Positions 24,488-36,598 of a DNA stretch of 64,000 bases are shown here, piece by piece. The DNA comes from Sclerotinia nivalis. Its lineage: Eukaryota > Ascomycota > Leotiomycetes > Helotiales > Sclerotiniaceae. The stretch covers positions 1,984,001 to 2,048,000 of the forward strand of contig JAPEIS010000004.1 in the NCBI GenBank assembly GCA_029531795.1. Reading direction: 5' to 3'. A program made the translations under genes and the position numbers. The notes under the pieces were generated by a model that saw nothing but the letters and a program-made list of their open reading frames with translations, was not told the origin of the DNA and ran no database searches. Numbering within the stretch: position 1 is the first letter of the stretch; each line of letters opens with the position of its first letter.

Positions 24488-25410
24488 TCACTCTTTATCT
24501 GCAATTGGTGGGATTCTACTGTTGAGATAGTATTCCAGGTCTTCGATCTCTAAAACGTCGGCGGAATGCTCGAGACCCCTATATTATTGTTAGCATGGAA
24601 CATCAACCGCAAGACTCGTTAGGGTAGACTTACGGGTACATGTTTAATTGAACTTCAAAGCCTTCCTCGCGCAGAACCTCTGCGGTCTTAACACCCCATT
24701 CTGGTCTAACAAGAGGATCGCTGTCTCCATGACCCATCCAGATCTTGGTCTCCTTGTTGACACCTCCTTCTGCTCCCAAGAATTCCTTAAGTTTGTTGTG
24801 TAATAGCAAATAGGAACTCATACCAAAGATACCCCCAAGTTTTGACGGACATGTAATTCCGGAAAATATCGCCATGGCGCCTCCTTGGGAGAAACCACCG
24901 AGGACAATGCGATTAGATGGGATCTTGCTATCTTCTATTTCGGATTTGATGAGTGAGTGGAAGTACGCTTGGGATCGTCGAATTCCGGTTTCATCTTGCT
25001 CGGCTTGGAGGTCACTGAAAGTTGTCTTTAGTGCTTGAAGTTAGCGATAGTTTTTATGTATACCTAATAGAGTAGATAATGTATGGATGAGTGGACGAAC
25101 GATACCGGTGCGCGCACTTACAATATCATACCACCCTGGCATGGACATGCCAAAGTTCTGAAAGATTCATTAGCATCAGTATTCTATTTGAAGATTTTTT
25201 TTTTTGGTTATCATAAGATCTTACAACTGAGATAGGGATGGCTGGCGCATTTGGAAAGATGAATTTAACTTCTTGAAACTTTTGACGACGACGCCAATTC
25301 TCTGCAAGTGAAACCCATCCAGCACCACTGTCGCCAAGGCCGTGAGACATAATGACAGTTGCAGTATGCTTGGTGACTGCGGGGATAGTGAGAGCCGATG
25401 GAGGAGGCAT
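24488..25410 (-). CDS. APT1: Acyl-protein thioesterase 1
   Basis: Exons 25410-25225, 25157-25122, 25025-24634 and 24578-24488 give 234 residues, the normal length. The alpha/beta-hydrolase fold has 'SHGLGDSGAGW' near the start, nucleophile Ser120 in 'GGFSQGGAM', Asp177 in 'GDSDPLV' and His209 in 'GLEHS'. The enzyme removes palmitoyl groups from cysteines of cytosolic and membrane proteins, and may also act as a lysophospholipase. The 36-nt second exon and the start of exon three ('TTFSDLQAEQ') were chosen to keep the conserved 'MPGWYDI' and 'QAEQDETGI' in frame; that acceptor is the least sure junction. It diverges from the Ivy1-like gene. Confidence 0.93.
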
Positions 25411-25900
25411 TTTATGGACTGCGGTCGTGGCAGATCTTTTGTTGAAGGTATTTGGTAAATTCGAGCGTTGCAGATAGATGTTAGCTTACTTTATATCTGC
25501 AGAAGTGATAAAAAGAAAGGTTGACGTTGGTTGGAGTTGTTTGTGTTTCCGTTTCTGCTGTACAAACTGCGTAGTCAGTTTTGTAGGCATGTAAAAATGA
25601 AGTTCAAGAAGGAGCTCTCCGAGGCTCTCCCCCGCCTTATCACGCTAAAACGAATCCCTGCATCTTTCTTATCAAAGATGATTGAATATTACCTTTACCC
25701 AAGTTAAAAGTACTCGGTGCTATCTTGTTTTATTATTTGTTTGTCATCACCCCATAACTTCTGCACCCATCATATCATGTTATGATGTTAATAATATTTT
25801 GATCTATCGAATGTGTTCTACCGTATTGTCTCATAGTTTGTACACCTCTTAAACATTTGAATGAGCCTGAGTCTCCAACCATTCACTTCAACCCATAACC
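25411..25900. promoter_or_regulatory. Divergent promoter region, APT1/IVY1-like
   Basis: About 490 bp between opposed start codons. No defined site seen. Confidence 0.5.
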
Positions 25901-27427
25901 ATGGCACCAACAACACCTCGAAACCAATCCCCCTCACAACGTCCACTCCCAGGATCTCCAACTTATTCATATGCTTCTACGCTTCCTCTTGCGTCCACAT
26001 TTTCCCTTGCGCTTCCGCCTCCGCCAGCTCCCCATCCTCCACACGCCGTCCTCACGAAAACTGATCTAGAACTCTCCCAAATCGCCTATTCGGAACTCAT
26101 TAGCACCGCCAAAAGTTATCGACTAGCACTCGCAGAGCTAAGCTCATCTGCATCTGCTTTTGGCAGCGCTTTAGAAGCATGTGCACGATTAAAAGAAGCA
26201 CGATCCGAAGGCTTGGCTCCACCTGGTGGTAGTCTCAGCAATAGTTTTACGGCGAAAGGGAATTGTACTGGAGATAATTTGATGTCTGCTAGTGGAGTAC
26301 ACCAGTTGATAGCGAACCATCAGCAAATACTTTCAGAATGTGTATACCGGTCATTTGAGGTGCCTTTACTGCATGAACTAGACAATTGGGGTCGGCATAT
26401 AGAGGAAGAGGAGATCTCATATCGGAAGGAGGTCAAGATTAAGAGCAAAGAGATTCAGAAGATGGAGAAAGAAGGAATGAGACTACACAAGCAGAGAAAA
26501 AGAGATGTGCGAGGATTCAGGGGGCATCTGGTGGAGTTAACTACAAGACTTGACGGCCTTACAACACTACACGGTGAACATTCAAGAGCATTGTTGAGGG
26601 ACTGTCAAGATGTCAGCACCAAAGTTGTTGAAGCTAGTTCCTCTCTCGTTCGCGCAGAAGTGGAAATCTTTGAAGCCCTCGCACGAAAAGGTTGGACGGG
26701 AGGTGGCCTCGAAGATTTACTTGAACACGGACAAGATCTCTTCTCCTCGGAACCTCCCACTGCGAACACAGATTCGAGTGGTAGCCCATCCAAGATTTTC
26801 AGCATTCTTCCACAAAAATCTATCCTTGTGGATGCCACACATCCCGCTCCCGATACACCCCACAAAAAGATACATCACAAACGTAGCGACAGTCTTCTTG
26901 TTGACAACAACCATTATCAGTCTCTAGCTGCAGTCGCAGAGCGTGATATAGATGGCGGGTCAATATTTTCTGAGCGGGATACGAGGATTCCGAATCGTTC
27001 CAGAGCTGTAAGGCCCTTTAGTCCAGAGCTAGTCGGAAGAAACCTTGATCCACTGGAATTGCCTCCACCTAGTCATATTTCCAGCCAGCATCCATCTCCT
27101 AGTGAAGAGTACATCGAGAGATCAAGATTTGAGGCCTTGGGCTCCGTCACACCTGAGATTTTCAAGGACGAAACTATTTTAGATTCACAGGTACCCTCAC
27201 CCATTTCCTCGCCGGAAATATTCGCAGAAACGCAGACGGGAACGGACACAGAAACAGACGCAGGGCTACCGGCAGGCACCGAAACAGAGATGGAGCAAGA
27301 GACCAGCAGTCTACATTCGGAGGGAACCATCCGCGGAGACGAGCAGCCAATCCCACCTCCCCAACATGAGTTTGAACAAGACGAAGAGAGAAACGAGCAA
27401 GGATGGGTTGATAGATATTATGTTTGA
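25901..27427 (+). CDS. IVY1: Ivy1-like phospholipid-binding (I-BAR type) protein
   Basis: A single exon of 508 residues beginning at the ATG at 25901. After a Pro-rich head, residues about 50-285 form a helical, coiled-coil-like domain with the family blocks 'SAKSYRLALAELSS', 'ANHQQILSECVYRSFEVPLL' and 'ARKGWTGGGLEDLL'. That is the conserved core of Ivy1, a vacuole/endosome protein that binds PI3P and the Rab Ypt7 and influences TORC1 and homotypic fusion. The C-terminal 200 residues are acidic, Ser/Pro/Glu-rich and probably disordered. Function is by family. Confidence 0.82.
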   Translation: MAPTTPRNQSPSQRPLPGSPTYSYASTLPLASTFSLALPPPPAPHPPHAVLTKTDLELSQIAYSELISTAKSYRLALAELSSSASAFGSALEACARLKEARSEGLAPPGGSLSNSFTAKGNCTGDNLMSASGVHQLIANHQQILSECVYRSFEVPLLHELDNWGRHIEEEEISYRKEVKIKSKEIQKMEKEGMRLHKQRKRDVRGFRGHLVELTTRLDGLTTLHGEHSRALLRDCQDVSTKVVEASSSLVRAEVEIFEALARKGWTGGGLEDLLEHGQDLFSSEPPTANTDSSGSPSKIFSILPQKSILVDATHPAPDTPHKKIHHKRSDSLLVDNNHYQSLAAVAERDIDGGSIFSERDTRIPNRSRAVRPFSPELVGRNLDPLELPPPSHISSQHPSPSEEYIERSRFEALGSVTPEIFKDETILDSQVPSPISSPEIFAETQTGTDTETDAGLPAGTETEMEQETSSLHSEGTIRGDEQPIPPPQHEFEQDEERNEQGWVDRYYV

Positions 27428-27977
27428 ATGATTAGCACGTGGATTATGAACTCAAGCGTACTAATACCCCTTCTAGATCGTTTTTATATATATATATATA
27501 TTTTTTATCTCTTTCGAGCATGCGTATATAGGTGTTTGGGGTATTTAATTTGGGTTTGGGTTCTGGGTTTCGGGTTTCGGGTTCTGGGATGGAGTTATAT
27601 AAAATTGTGTCATGTATGAGACGATTTGGAGGTGTGCTAACACGCTTAACGAGAATAGAGTAGAGAAGAGTAGAGAGAGTTTCATGTTTGATGATAAGAT
27701 AGAATGACACAATAAACTTCCATGCTATATTCGATCGCTAGGAGAAAGTCTTGCGCCAGAACTCCTTTCGTTCAATCACCCGTGCATCCACACCTAAATG
27801 GTTGGTCATTAATTACATTTCTTTGCCATCTACGCTCTTCGTCTGTAGTTTCTCGTTTCTCGCGCAATCTCGGGTATAGTCTCATAGCTTTTTCAATCAA
27901 TCAAGCTCCTATGTCTCGTGGTCCAAAATGCCACTGCATCTACGATCTCTTTTGCCCCTTTCTACAAATAATGGCCT
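27428..27977. other. Convergent spacer of about 550 bp
   Basis: Between the 3' ends of the Ivy1-like and Nup53-like genes. Apart from the simple repeats at its left, nothing recognised. Confidence 0.5.
27484..27590. repeat. (TA)n microsatellite and GGGTTTC/GGGTTCT repeats
   Basis: A TA run at about 27486-27501 is followed at about 27547-27590 by degenerate G-rich units (GGTTTG, GGGTTCT, GGGTTTC). They lie in the 3' flank of the Ivy1-like gene. Superficially telomere-like, but not TTAGGG. Confidence 0.6.
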
Positions 27978-29255
27978 TTAGTCATCCTTTTCTCCTCCCA
28001 CAACTCCGAAAATCCCTAGGTATGTATCGAACCAGTAGATCATCCTCCAATAAAGACTCGCTTTCGCCCAATCAAACTCGCCCGTCTCTGTCCTTGGCAC
28101 CGTGTCCCCTATGATATCCGCACTAAACCAATTTAATAACGGAATGTTGGACAGTACTTGTTGCGTGTACGATTTCTGAGGGAGTAGGGCTTGATCGGCG
28201 GGAAGGAGCTGCAGGCGTTGGGCGGTTGGAATTTTGCGGCAGTAAAGGGAGGGCGCCTCGGGGGCCGCAGTACCTGCAGAAGAGGGTCGTTGTTGAAAGG
28301 CGAGGGTACCTCCCATGACTGTGGATGTTGTTAAAGTAGTGGTGTCGATAGTATGACTGGTAGCCTGAGAGCCTTCTGGAGACTGGCCGCGGTCCTCGAA
28401 GTGTACGCTCCGACCGATTTGCGACATTTCGGGGGTAGTCCATGAGCGGGGGAGACCCGATTGTTGAAGTGGGCGTTCGGCGCCAGGAAGTAAAGGTCCG
28501 GGATCGAAGCGGTGTTTGTTAGCATTAGAACGAGACGAACGGGTCGATGGTACAGTGGAAATTCCTGGTTCATCTTGTGCCGGTGGTGCACCACGATACA
28601 GTTCAGCGGCGACATAGTGACCAAGCACTGGCTGTGGAGAAGCTTCTATAGCTACTTCTGCTGCTTCCGCTGATTCGAACGTAATTTTAATCCAGTGCTT
28701 CCCACCAGCATACTTCAAAGCCTTCGCCTTTTCTTCTTTGGTCAGTGGACGTCTTCGCAGAACAACAGGATCTCGGAGGTCTGTTTTGTATCTACGTTGA
28801 TCCAGAGGGGCGTCGCGAGGATAATCTTCGCAAATGTGGCCGGCGATTCTTTCATATTCGGCAATAGCGGCCCATTGATGTTCTGGCGTGAAACCTCGTA
28901 GTATAACCTCTGTAGGCTCCTTGTGTACAAATCTCGAAGATGAGCCGGCATTGCCATCAATTGCTACCAAGGCATTGTTATCTCGCAGATTGCTTTGCGA
29001 TAATGAAGGTTGTATTGAGGATTTGCGCTGTCCTGATTCCGATGTAGCCGCAGCTCTTCTTGCGAAAGTGGCAGCGAAAATTGCATCTGCAGCTGCCAAG
29101 GTCGGGTCCTCCTTTTTCAAAGCTGGCGTGCCAGTTCTTGATCGAGATCGTCTTGTCGATTTACCAAAGGATCCTGTCTCCGGAACTGTTCTTCGAATTC
29201 TTGCCACGCCCGGGTTCCCATCATTTCTATTCGAATCAGATTGATAACCCTCCAT
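27978..29255 (-). CDS. NUP53: Nucleoporin Nup53/Nup35 family (RRM_NUP)
   Basis: A single exon of 425 residues from the ATG at 29255. The centre (about residues 110-230) is an RRM-like domain starting 'TEVILRGFTPEHQWAAIAEYERIAG' in part, with a fungal insertion, and including 'HWIKITFESAEAAEVAIEASP'. The C-terminus ends in an aromatic amphipathic helix ('LYWRMIYWFDTYLGIF'), which in this family binds the nuclear membrane. Long disordered Ser/Pro/Thr stretches flank the domain. It is an inner-ring nuclear pore component linking Nup170/Nic96 partners. It diverges from FMP46 across 494 bp. Confidence 0.88.
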   Translation of the reverse strand: MEGYQSDSNRNDGNPGVARIRRTVPETGSFGKSTRRSRSRTGTPALKKEDPTLAAADAIFAATFARRAAATSESGQRKSSIQPSLSQSNLRDNNALVAIDGNAGSSSRFVHKEPTEVILRGFTPEHQWAAIAEYERIAGHICEDYPRDAPLDQRRYKTDLRDPVVLRRRPLTKEEKAKALKYAGGKHWIKITFESAEAAEVAIEASPQPVLGHYVAAELYRGAPPAQDEPGISTVPSTRSSRSNANKHRFDPGPLLPGAERPLQQSGLPRSWTTPEMSQIGRSVHFEDRGQSPEGSQATSHTIDTTTLTTSTVMGGTLAFQQRPSSAGTAAPEAPSLYCRKIPTAQRLQLLPADQALLPQKSYTQQVLSNIPLLNWFSADIIGDTVPRTETGEFDWAKASLYWRMIYWFDTYLGIFGVVGGEKDD

Positions 29256-29749
29256 TGTATGGACTTGAAAAGCTTACCCAGCGAATAGCATAGCATAAGG
29301 TCTTCTGACACCATCGTCGCCTACATAACACTCGTCTTCCGGAACATTATGTAATATTAATGGCGGCATTATGAAATTCTAAAGCAAGGGAGAAGAATGT
29401 AAAATGTCTCAAATTGAGGTGGTCGTTTCTGGAATTCGTGAGGAGGTTTGCAGTTGTTCTCGAATTCTTTAGGATTCTAGGATCTAACAGACAACTCTAC
29501 GCGACAAATCAAAAGTTATTCGTTGCTATGGGAAAAGACAAAATTTAGAAATGGCAGGGATCAAGGATTCACCAAGGATTTCTGCTGTACAGAGTACGTG
29601 CGCGGAGGGGAGAGCCGCACACGGTCAAAGCAATTGAAAGGTTAACGTCATTCCAACTTTCAAAGCTTCAAGATTTCAACGACGATGAGTAAGATTTCTA
29701 ATTGATATTAGCCGTAATCACAACCCAACAACAGCAATCAACAGTCATA
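29256..29749. promoter_or_regulatory. Divergent promoter region, NUP53/FMP46
   Basis: 494 bp between opposed starts; no named motif can be supported. Confidence 0.5.
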
Positions 29750-30305
29750 ATGTTTCGATTTGTAAGTACAACAGATACTTTTCATTCTCGATTATGGAAT
29801 AGATTAATGGATACTGACATCGTTAATCTATAGCATAAAACTCTCGATGTTATTACTCTCTTCCACAAGGCAAGCTCCCCAGCTTCGTTGAGAGTCTGTA
29901 CTCTTTTGAAGCGAGCATCTGCCAATGCTGCTGCATTCTCGACGGAAGATCAAGCTAGCGATCTTGCTACCAATATCACACCACAAAGAGACGAGTTTGA
30001 ACTGGAAGTCACCGAATCTGCACCAACCCCAGGTCAACTTAAGAGCATTCTCGAATTTATGGGTGCATCAAAGATTGGCAGCATTGTTACAGGTGCAAAG
30101 GATGAAGCGGATGCTGTAAGGAAGATCAAATCCAATGAAGATAGTTTCCAAAGACCTCTGGTATGTTCCATGCCGTACAGTAGATTTGTGGAATGAAGTC
30201 TCGACTAATGATTTGTAGACTGTGGATTGGAGCAATGGAAGAGCAGTGGCTGGAGATAATGAATCTGAGATATTGAAGATGCTCAATGCTCTTCCTAAAA
30301 ACTAG
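29750..30305 (+). CDS. FMP46: Mitochondrial redox-like protein Fmp46 (DUF1687)
   Basis: Exons 29750-29761, 29834-30160 and 30219-30305 encode 141 residues. The first exon carries only four codons (MFRF), then the family block 'HKTLDVITLFHKASSPASLRV' begins. 'FELEVTESAPTPGQLKSILEF' and the C-terminal 'TVDWSNGRAVAGDNESEIL' are also family-typical. Fmp46 proteins are thioredoxin-fold-like, mitochondrial and of unknown substrate. The classical CxxC is absent; a lone Cys lies in 'RVCTLLKRA'. All splice sites are canonical. Confidence 0.9.
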
Positions 30306-31490
30306 TCTTTGCACCGTTGCACTGTACATCATTTCAAAAGTTCCCAATACCAATTTGATTTGTCTACCTTGATCGATCATTCAAAACCATCTCAAATAAT
30401 AATTGTGATATGTTGGAATGGATTGTTGGAATGGATGGATGATTGATTAATAAACGAATAAGATTGAGTATCAATTACCCATGATGATCGGCATACAGAG
30501 TGAAAGGGTTTGGAGGTAAAAATATGAAATAATAAGCTTATAATCATTAACATAAAAAGTATGTCCCCTTGGTGCTCATTCGTTACTCCCAGTTGCATTT
30601 TCATCAAATACAGTTAAAAACAAAATGATTATTTCAGAGGATCTCTTGCCCTCCCTCTCAGACCTCAAAGTCAGAAAAGCAGAACGATAATCCCAAGAGA
30701 TTTCATAATGTGCGAGTCAATTCATTATGGCTGCTTCTTCCGTCCAAGTTGAATGGATATGATAAAAGCAGAGCTCGAAATATGCTGATGCTGATGCTCA
30801 TGATACCAATAGATATGAATTTGAATTTTTTTTTTTAAAAAATCTCCACTTCATTTCACTTCACTTTAACCATCTTGCATTGTATTCATGGTGCTTACCC
30901 TAGTGTTTGTTGGGTTAGAAAGTGAATTGGTACGGCTCTAATTCTTGTTAAGGTCGCCTAGCCTCTCCTCATGATATACTATTTTTTTTTAATTTTCGAA
31001 ATAAACTCACCCCGCGATTCCACCTTCCCTTCCACCTTCCTCCTTCCTACCTACCTTTCATCTATCTTCCCTCTTCCATCTTATCTTCCCTCTTCCATCT
31101 TATCTTCTCTCTTCCAATTCTCCCCAGCTTCCTCCCTCTTTTTAATTTTTCCCACCAAAACCTCCTTTTTTCTCTTTCTTTCCTTTTAGAAACAAAATCT
31201 GCATCGTCACAATCAATTCTATCTCGTTGCATTCTATTGTAGCATCAAACGAGCCATTTATTGTCGCGTTGAGCTTCCCTACAAGTTGCGTTGCTATTGC
31301 TGGCAATAGCACCCAAGAACTTCTCAAGACGCATCAGCAATTTAACAATAATTCTACAACTTTTTCTACCCAAGCCACTACCTCGCAAGTTAAGGATCGA
31401 AAAAGAACATTTCCTCAAAGAAAACCAACCAAGTCCTAATTTCAACTTTCGAACTCAGATCGAACCCTTATTCACAACAATACCGTGAAA
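30306..31490. promoter_or_regulatory. Intergenic region and pyrimidine-rich leader of the RRM-like gene
   Basis: The right half (about 31015-31190) is almost purely C/T on the plus strand and includes an 18-19-bp direct repeat (TATCTTCCCTCTTCCATCT) at about 31063-31117. Long CT-rich tracts are common in promoters and 5' UTRs of highly expressed or regulatory fungal genes. No gene seen. Confidence 0.6.
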
Positions 31491-34400
31491 ATGAGTCGCC
31501 CACCCCCATTTTACCCCGTCATCCCGATACATATGACACAGCCCAATTATCAACAACAAGTCGACCCGGGAAATCCTATCGTGGCCGGGCAGACTTCCCA
31601 AGCACCTCAAGCACCTCAACCGACCGCGAGTGATCCTACAAGATGGCAGGTCCAAAACCATGTTGGTGCGCCTGCATGGATCTCTACTCATGGTGGCCGC
31701 TTCCCAAAACGTGAACCTGTTGCAAATATGAGGGCCACCCGTATTTTGCATAGCAACGTAAAGGCCGACATCAATGCCAAGGCTGCCAGCTTGAGACAAT
31801 CATACCCAGAACTGATTCGCTATGTCAATAAACCCACCGATTGGGACGACCTTTACTATCTTTGGGACGCAGCCGACATACAAATGGAGAGTCCAGAATT
31901 CCTCTACTACGTTATGCATCAACTTGGTGAGGAAAACGAGCAGCTCGACCGCGAATGTGAGCTGGCTAATGACCATGAGATCGATGAATATGTTCAAGCA
32001 TGGGTTACAAATAAGAGGGAATTGGTTTTAAACTGTGCCGCCGGTAGGATGTACGAGCTTTTCTGCTCGGATCCTTCCGAAAATGACGACTTTTCTCCAG
32101 AATTAAAGCTAATCCTCAACAAGACTTTGGAGGCTCATCGCTTGCGTTTGTTGCGGGACGCATCGCGTAACGTCGTTAATGCCACAGTTCCCAATTTACT
32201 ACAACCCAATAGCGTGCCTCAAATGTCCAGATCTGTTTCCGACAATGGAAATCGTCTTGGACAAAACCGAATCATCCGACCAACAATTTCTATTGCGACC
32301 GGAAGTCAATCCATTATCGCACAGCCAGATGAAGTGAAATCAGAATCGCATTTTCCTCCTTTGACGCAAGCTCAATCCACGCCTAGCTTTCATGGTGGCA
32401 GGAATCTTAGCATGCCGTTAAATTTGCAGATTCAAACTCAACCGGCATCTACAAAGCAAGAAGAAAATATGGGTCTTACCTCCGTTGTTCCGCATCAACT
32501 ACAGACACACAATCACGTCATGGAGGCTCAGAGTGGTATAGTCAATGGCCTCAATGTTTCGGCCGACCTCAATCTTGCAACTGACCTCAATCTCGCAGCT
32601 GGACTCAATCTTGGCCTCAATGTTTCAACTGGTCCTGGTGTTTCGCCAGCTCGTCACAACAGTTATCGTAACGACAATACATTTCGCAACAGACCTAGAC
32701 CTCGTGAAAATTCGATTGAAACTCCTCGAAATAGAAGACATCAGTGGACAGGCCCCCAGGGAACTCACCAGAACAAGTTTATACATCAATCGCCGCATAA
32801 CCGTCAACAAAGTATTTCCGGTAGTATGAGAGGAAGCCCCTCACGAGTTCTTCAGGCCGAACCTATTTACGTCCGTACTCTCGAGCATTCTTCTGGCCTC
32901 GTTGGTGATAACCTGGACCAGCGCATGGGCAATGCCGATTTCGTCGGTTCTCGCATGGAGCTTCCTAGCGATGTCCAAAAGACTTTTCAACATTCCAAGA
33001 TCAATCAACATCCCGATTTAGGTGAAATGGAAGGAGACCCCAAACTCCTTAAAACAGATACTTTCTGTGTGTATACTTACGATACTTCTACACCAAGACA
33101 CTCTTTCGGCCGAACTCTGTACTTGAAAGGTCCGGATTTGAAAATGTTTCACACTAATCATTTGAAGAACCTAATGTCCACAATTGGAAATGTTGTGTCA
33201 ATCAAATACTTGTTCAGGTCCTATGACAGTGGCCCAGTCTTTGTAACGTGAGTTTGTACGATATCTTCATTAATGCAAAAAAGCTAATGTGTTTCTAGAT
33301 TTGATGCCGATGTTTTGGCCATGGCGATTGAAAAGTTCAACGGCTACAGATTGCCAAACGGACGTTCACTTACAGCAGGATACCCACACGAAAATTCGCG
33401 AGAGCGCTCGGGCAGTAACTCCAGTTACAACAGTTATCATGGAGACAATCACACTCGCTACATGTCAGCTTCTGGGTCAGACAATAGAGCCTATTCGAGA
33501 AGAAATTCAATATCACAACATCGTCCATCGAGATCTCAAAGCGGTCAAATCCCATTTCGGTATTTTAGTGGCAATCATATGACTTCAGGTAATGTTGGCG
33601 AGCCCTTCCCACATTCAAATTCTCCTACTCGACCATACCCAGCGCCATATGCACCAGTTGCCCAGCAACCGTCACCAGGACATGCTCTAGGTGCAGTAAT
33701 ATCGGAAGTTGTGCAGCATGAAAGAGGAATTGCACATTTTCAACAAATGCCTCTCGCCGTCATGAACAATAGAACAAATGTTGCCGGTATTGCCCATTAT
33801 CGACCATATGGTGGAGCTCAGGCAGAACCACATCGTGTTAACACGAGATTTGGAACGGGTCCCGCCCTGCCAAATCTGCCCAATCTCCCTGGCAATAGAA
33901 AGGAGAATTCCCCAATCAAGCAAGCGTAAGGCACTACAGAAATTTGTATGAATTAATTCACAAATTGCTAACAATCAATAAGATTTAATGGAAATACCCA
34001 ATTTACACCTACCAGGAAACACAAGAAAACATCAACATCCAGACAAAATACGTGCGTCATAAAGTTGGGTTGAAAGTCATGAATTGTTCCATACTAACAT
34101 ATCGATAGATCAACCAGTACGACCCCAACTGTAACCCCGGCTGCGACCCCCGCGAAATCATCATCTCAAGCTCAACTGAACAATCCAACAGTAGAAGTAG
34201 TCTCATTAGAGGCGTTAACCAGTGAAGTGGCAACAGCTCCGACAACAGGTCAATTATTCACCAACGAAACCACAGCAGAACCGGAGGCTATGAATATGGA
34301 GATCATCAAAGAGGTAGCGGTGGCGGTTCCAGCATCTCCAGGCCCTGTTGACAAATCCCCATCAAAATTATCGAGCGAACAAGTAGTCGTAGGAGTCTCG

Positions 34401-35273
34401 GAACCATTGTCTCAAGCAAAGACAAAGAATTCAAAGAAGAACAAAAAGCAATTCAAATTTAACAGCAAGGTCGATATTGACAAGGAAAACAACATTGTTT
34501 GCTCGACTCCTGCTATTCTTTCACCGGCTGAATCAGAAAGCACAAATCCATCACTCGTTGGCGGAGACATATTATTCAGTGAAGACTCAACCAGAAAGCC
34601 AAGTGTTTCTTCGACTGAATCAACATCTAACAATCCTTTAAAGAAAGTCACTTTCAAATCACAGATCGTTAGCGACGAAGCCGAAAATCCAGATGAGAAG
34701 GAGAAAACTTCCGCAAAGGCCCTAGACAATGAAATGATATCGGCCGCCAGTGTCACTTCGGCTCCAACTCCACCTAATGTACCTCCTGCCAATTCCAGCC
34801 ACAAGAGATCGAAGACTGGCGGTTCTACCAATGATTCTCTTAATAAGAGTCGTTCAGCATCTGCCAAGGATCTCAAGAAACAGCCCCATTCGAGCAATTC
34901 AGATAACTGTGATTCTCCAACAACCGCTACAGGATCTGTCCGCAAGACCGAGCTCAAGACAGCCAAATCTCACGGGAAAACCTCTCGAGATGGTGGCACC
35001 AAATTTTCTGAGCAGCAGGAACAATCAAAGACGGATTCGAGCAACAAGAAGCGTGGCTTGCCTGAGGCCAGCCAGGAGAAGGGAAAGTCTTCAGTTTCAG
35101 TTGTTTCCAACGACTCATCTGAATGGCCATCCCTAGCCCCTTCAAAGTCACCACCTTCAAGCATCACTGATGGAAAGCCACCTCAATTGCCTGCTTTACC
35201 AGCCTCGACTATTCGCAGAACTAAAGAAGTAATATCGCCGGCATTGCCACTCAAGCCGAATCGACCATCGTAA
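31491..35273 (+). CDS. Large RRM-like RNA-binding protein
   Basis: Exons 31491-33247, 33299-33925, 33983-34051 and 34109-35273 encode 1205 residues. Residues about 105-245 form a charged helical region ('PTDWDDLYYLWDAADIQ'). The RRM-like fold lies at about 535-615: 'RTLYLKGPDL' as strand one and 'GPVFVTFDADVLAMAIEKFNGY' as RNP1-to-helix 2, reconstructed across the first intron. The rest is disordered: Asn/Ser/Gln-rich, with 'ADLNLATDLNLAAGLNLGLN' imperfect repeats at about 357-377, and a Lys/Ser-rich tail. I expect a cytoplasmic mRNP regulator, but no named orthologue is recognised. Its leader is pyrimidine-rich. Confidence 0.82.
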
Positions 35274-36598
35274 GAATCTCGAGTCTAATTTCCATTCGCC
35301 ATGCGAGCTGATGCCGTGTAGGGATGATAAACTAGGGAGCAGTGTTTGGCCGTTCGTAAGGAGATGCAAACGAAAGGTTCTATCAGAAAGTACTGGTGGA
35401 TGATCAACGTAGCATCTTCTTTGATTGGCATATTATTTGAACATTTGTATTTACCGGTATCCGCTAATGATATATATCAATAGAAGAAGTTGAAGAGCAG
35501 GGTATGGGGGAAATATCCATAATATGATTGTTCCACATCACGACTACCCCCGAATGAAGAATAGAGATACCCAACAAGTCAGTAATTACTCTCATCATGC
35601 AAATGTGCTTTTTAGTATGCCTGCTGAGTCCCTTTGATTTGAAGTCTCCCCTTTAATTGTATTCTTGCTGTTGTGCGTTCGTCTTTGAGGATGTTCTAAA
35701 TGCCCGGTTTAGAATGCCATTGTAATTTTTCTTGATTATTGTCATTTATTATCCTCAATCCCTGGAGATAGAGTCCAGAGGCTCATAAGTCTTTTGAGAA
35801 TCTCTCATCCAAGACAAATTTTAGATTATCTTTGAGAATTGGCACACTTAGGCAAGAACGTCGTACAAATTCGGCACGGTGAGTTGTCATGAAAAGGATG
35901 GGAAGTTGCACATACTTGCTAAGGCGACATTCTGCACGCCATATAAATCATATTCTGCCCTGTTTTACATCCAACTAAAGGATGAAAACGAATTAGTTTC
36001 CTGCACGCTGTTCCTTTCTTCTTCCCGGGGCGGTTCCCCTTTACTTGGCCTGCATTTTACACTTTCAGGAATATTAGAAAATATTACGCGAGGTATGATA
36101 TGGGTCTTCACAGTTTATCTACATAGCCTGGCTTTTAGTTGGCTTTTTTCTTTTTCCTTAACACCTGTGCAAAGGACACTCGTGGATGGACTGTATCTTC
36201 ACTGATATTCTACAGGACTCTGCTTACTACCGCCTTCTCGATGATTCCATGGATTCACTCACTATTGGACTCTCTATTTGGGGCTAGATTCTTAATGATT
36301 AGTGGGTAATTCTATTCCAATTAGGCATAACTTACCGTACTGACGACTCATGGGTGAGTATTATCTCATATGCCGTATACATAACCTCCTTATTTACTAC
36401 GGAATATTCATTTGTTCACTTTCGAGATCTCTCTCACGGCCACTAGTCCACCTTTCGCCCAAACTCAAAAACCATTTAAGTGTTACTCATCTCCCCAAAT
36501 CACCGCAAATAATTTATACAACTTACTCTCTATAAAACCACCTCACACATCGAGGTTTTTTCCATATTACAAATTACTTTCAGCTACCATCGATCACC
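35274..36598. other. Intergenic region of about 1.3 kb
   Basis: Contains the RRM-like gene's 3' end and the RBR gene's promoter. No coding or repeat feature recognised. Confidence 0.55.

Noticed and set aside
27547..27590. Interstitial telomere repeat
   Set aside because: Units vary (GGGTTTC, GGGTTCT) and are not TTAGGG; better described as a simple G-rich repeat.
34412..34966. 184-codon antisense frame inside the RRM-like gene
   Set aside because: It is the complement of a Ser/Lys-rich disordered coding region, which commonly leaves long antisense frames.
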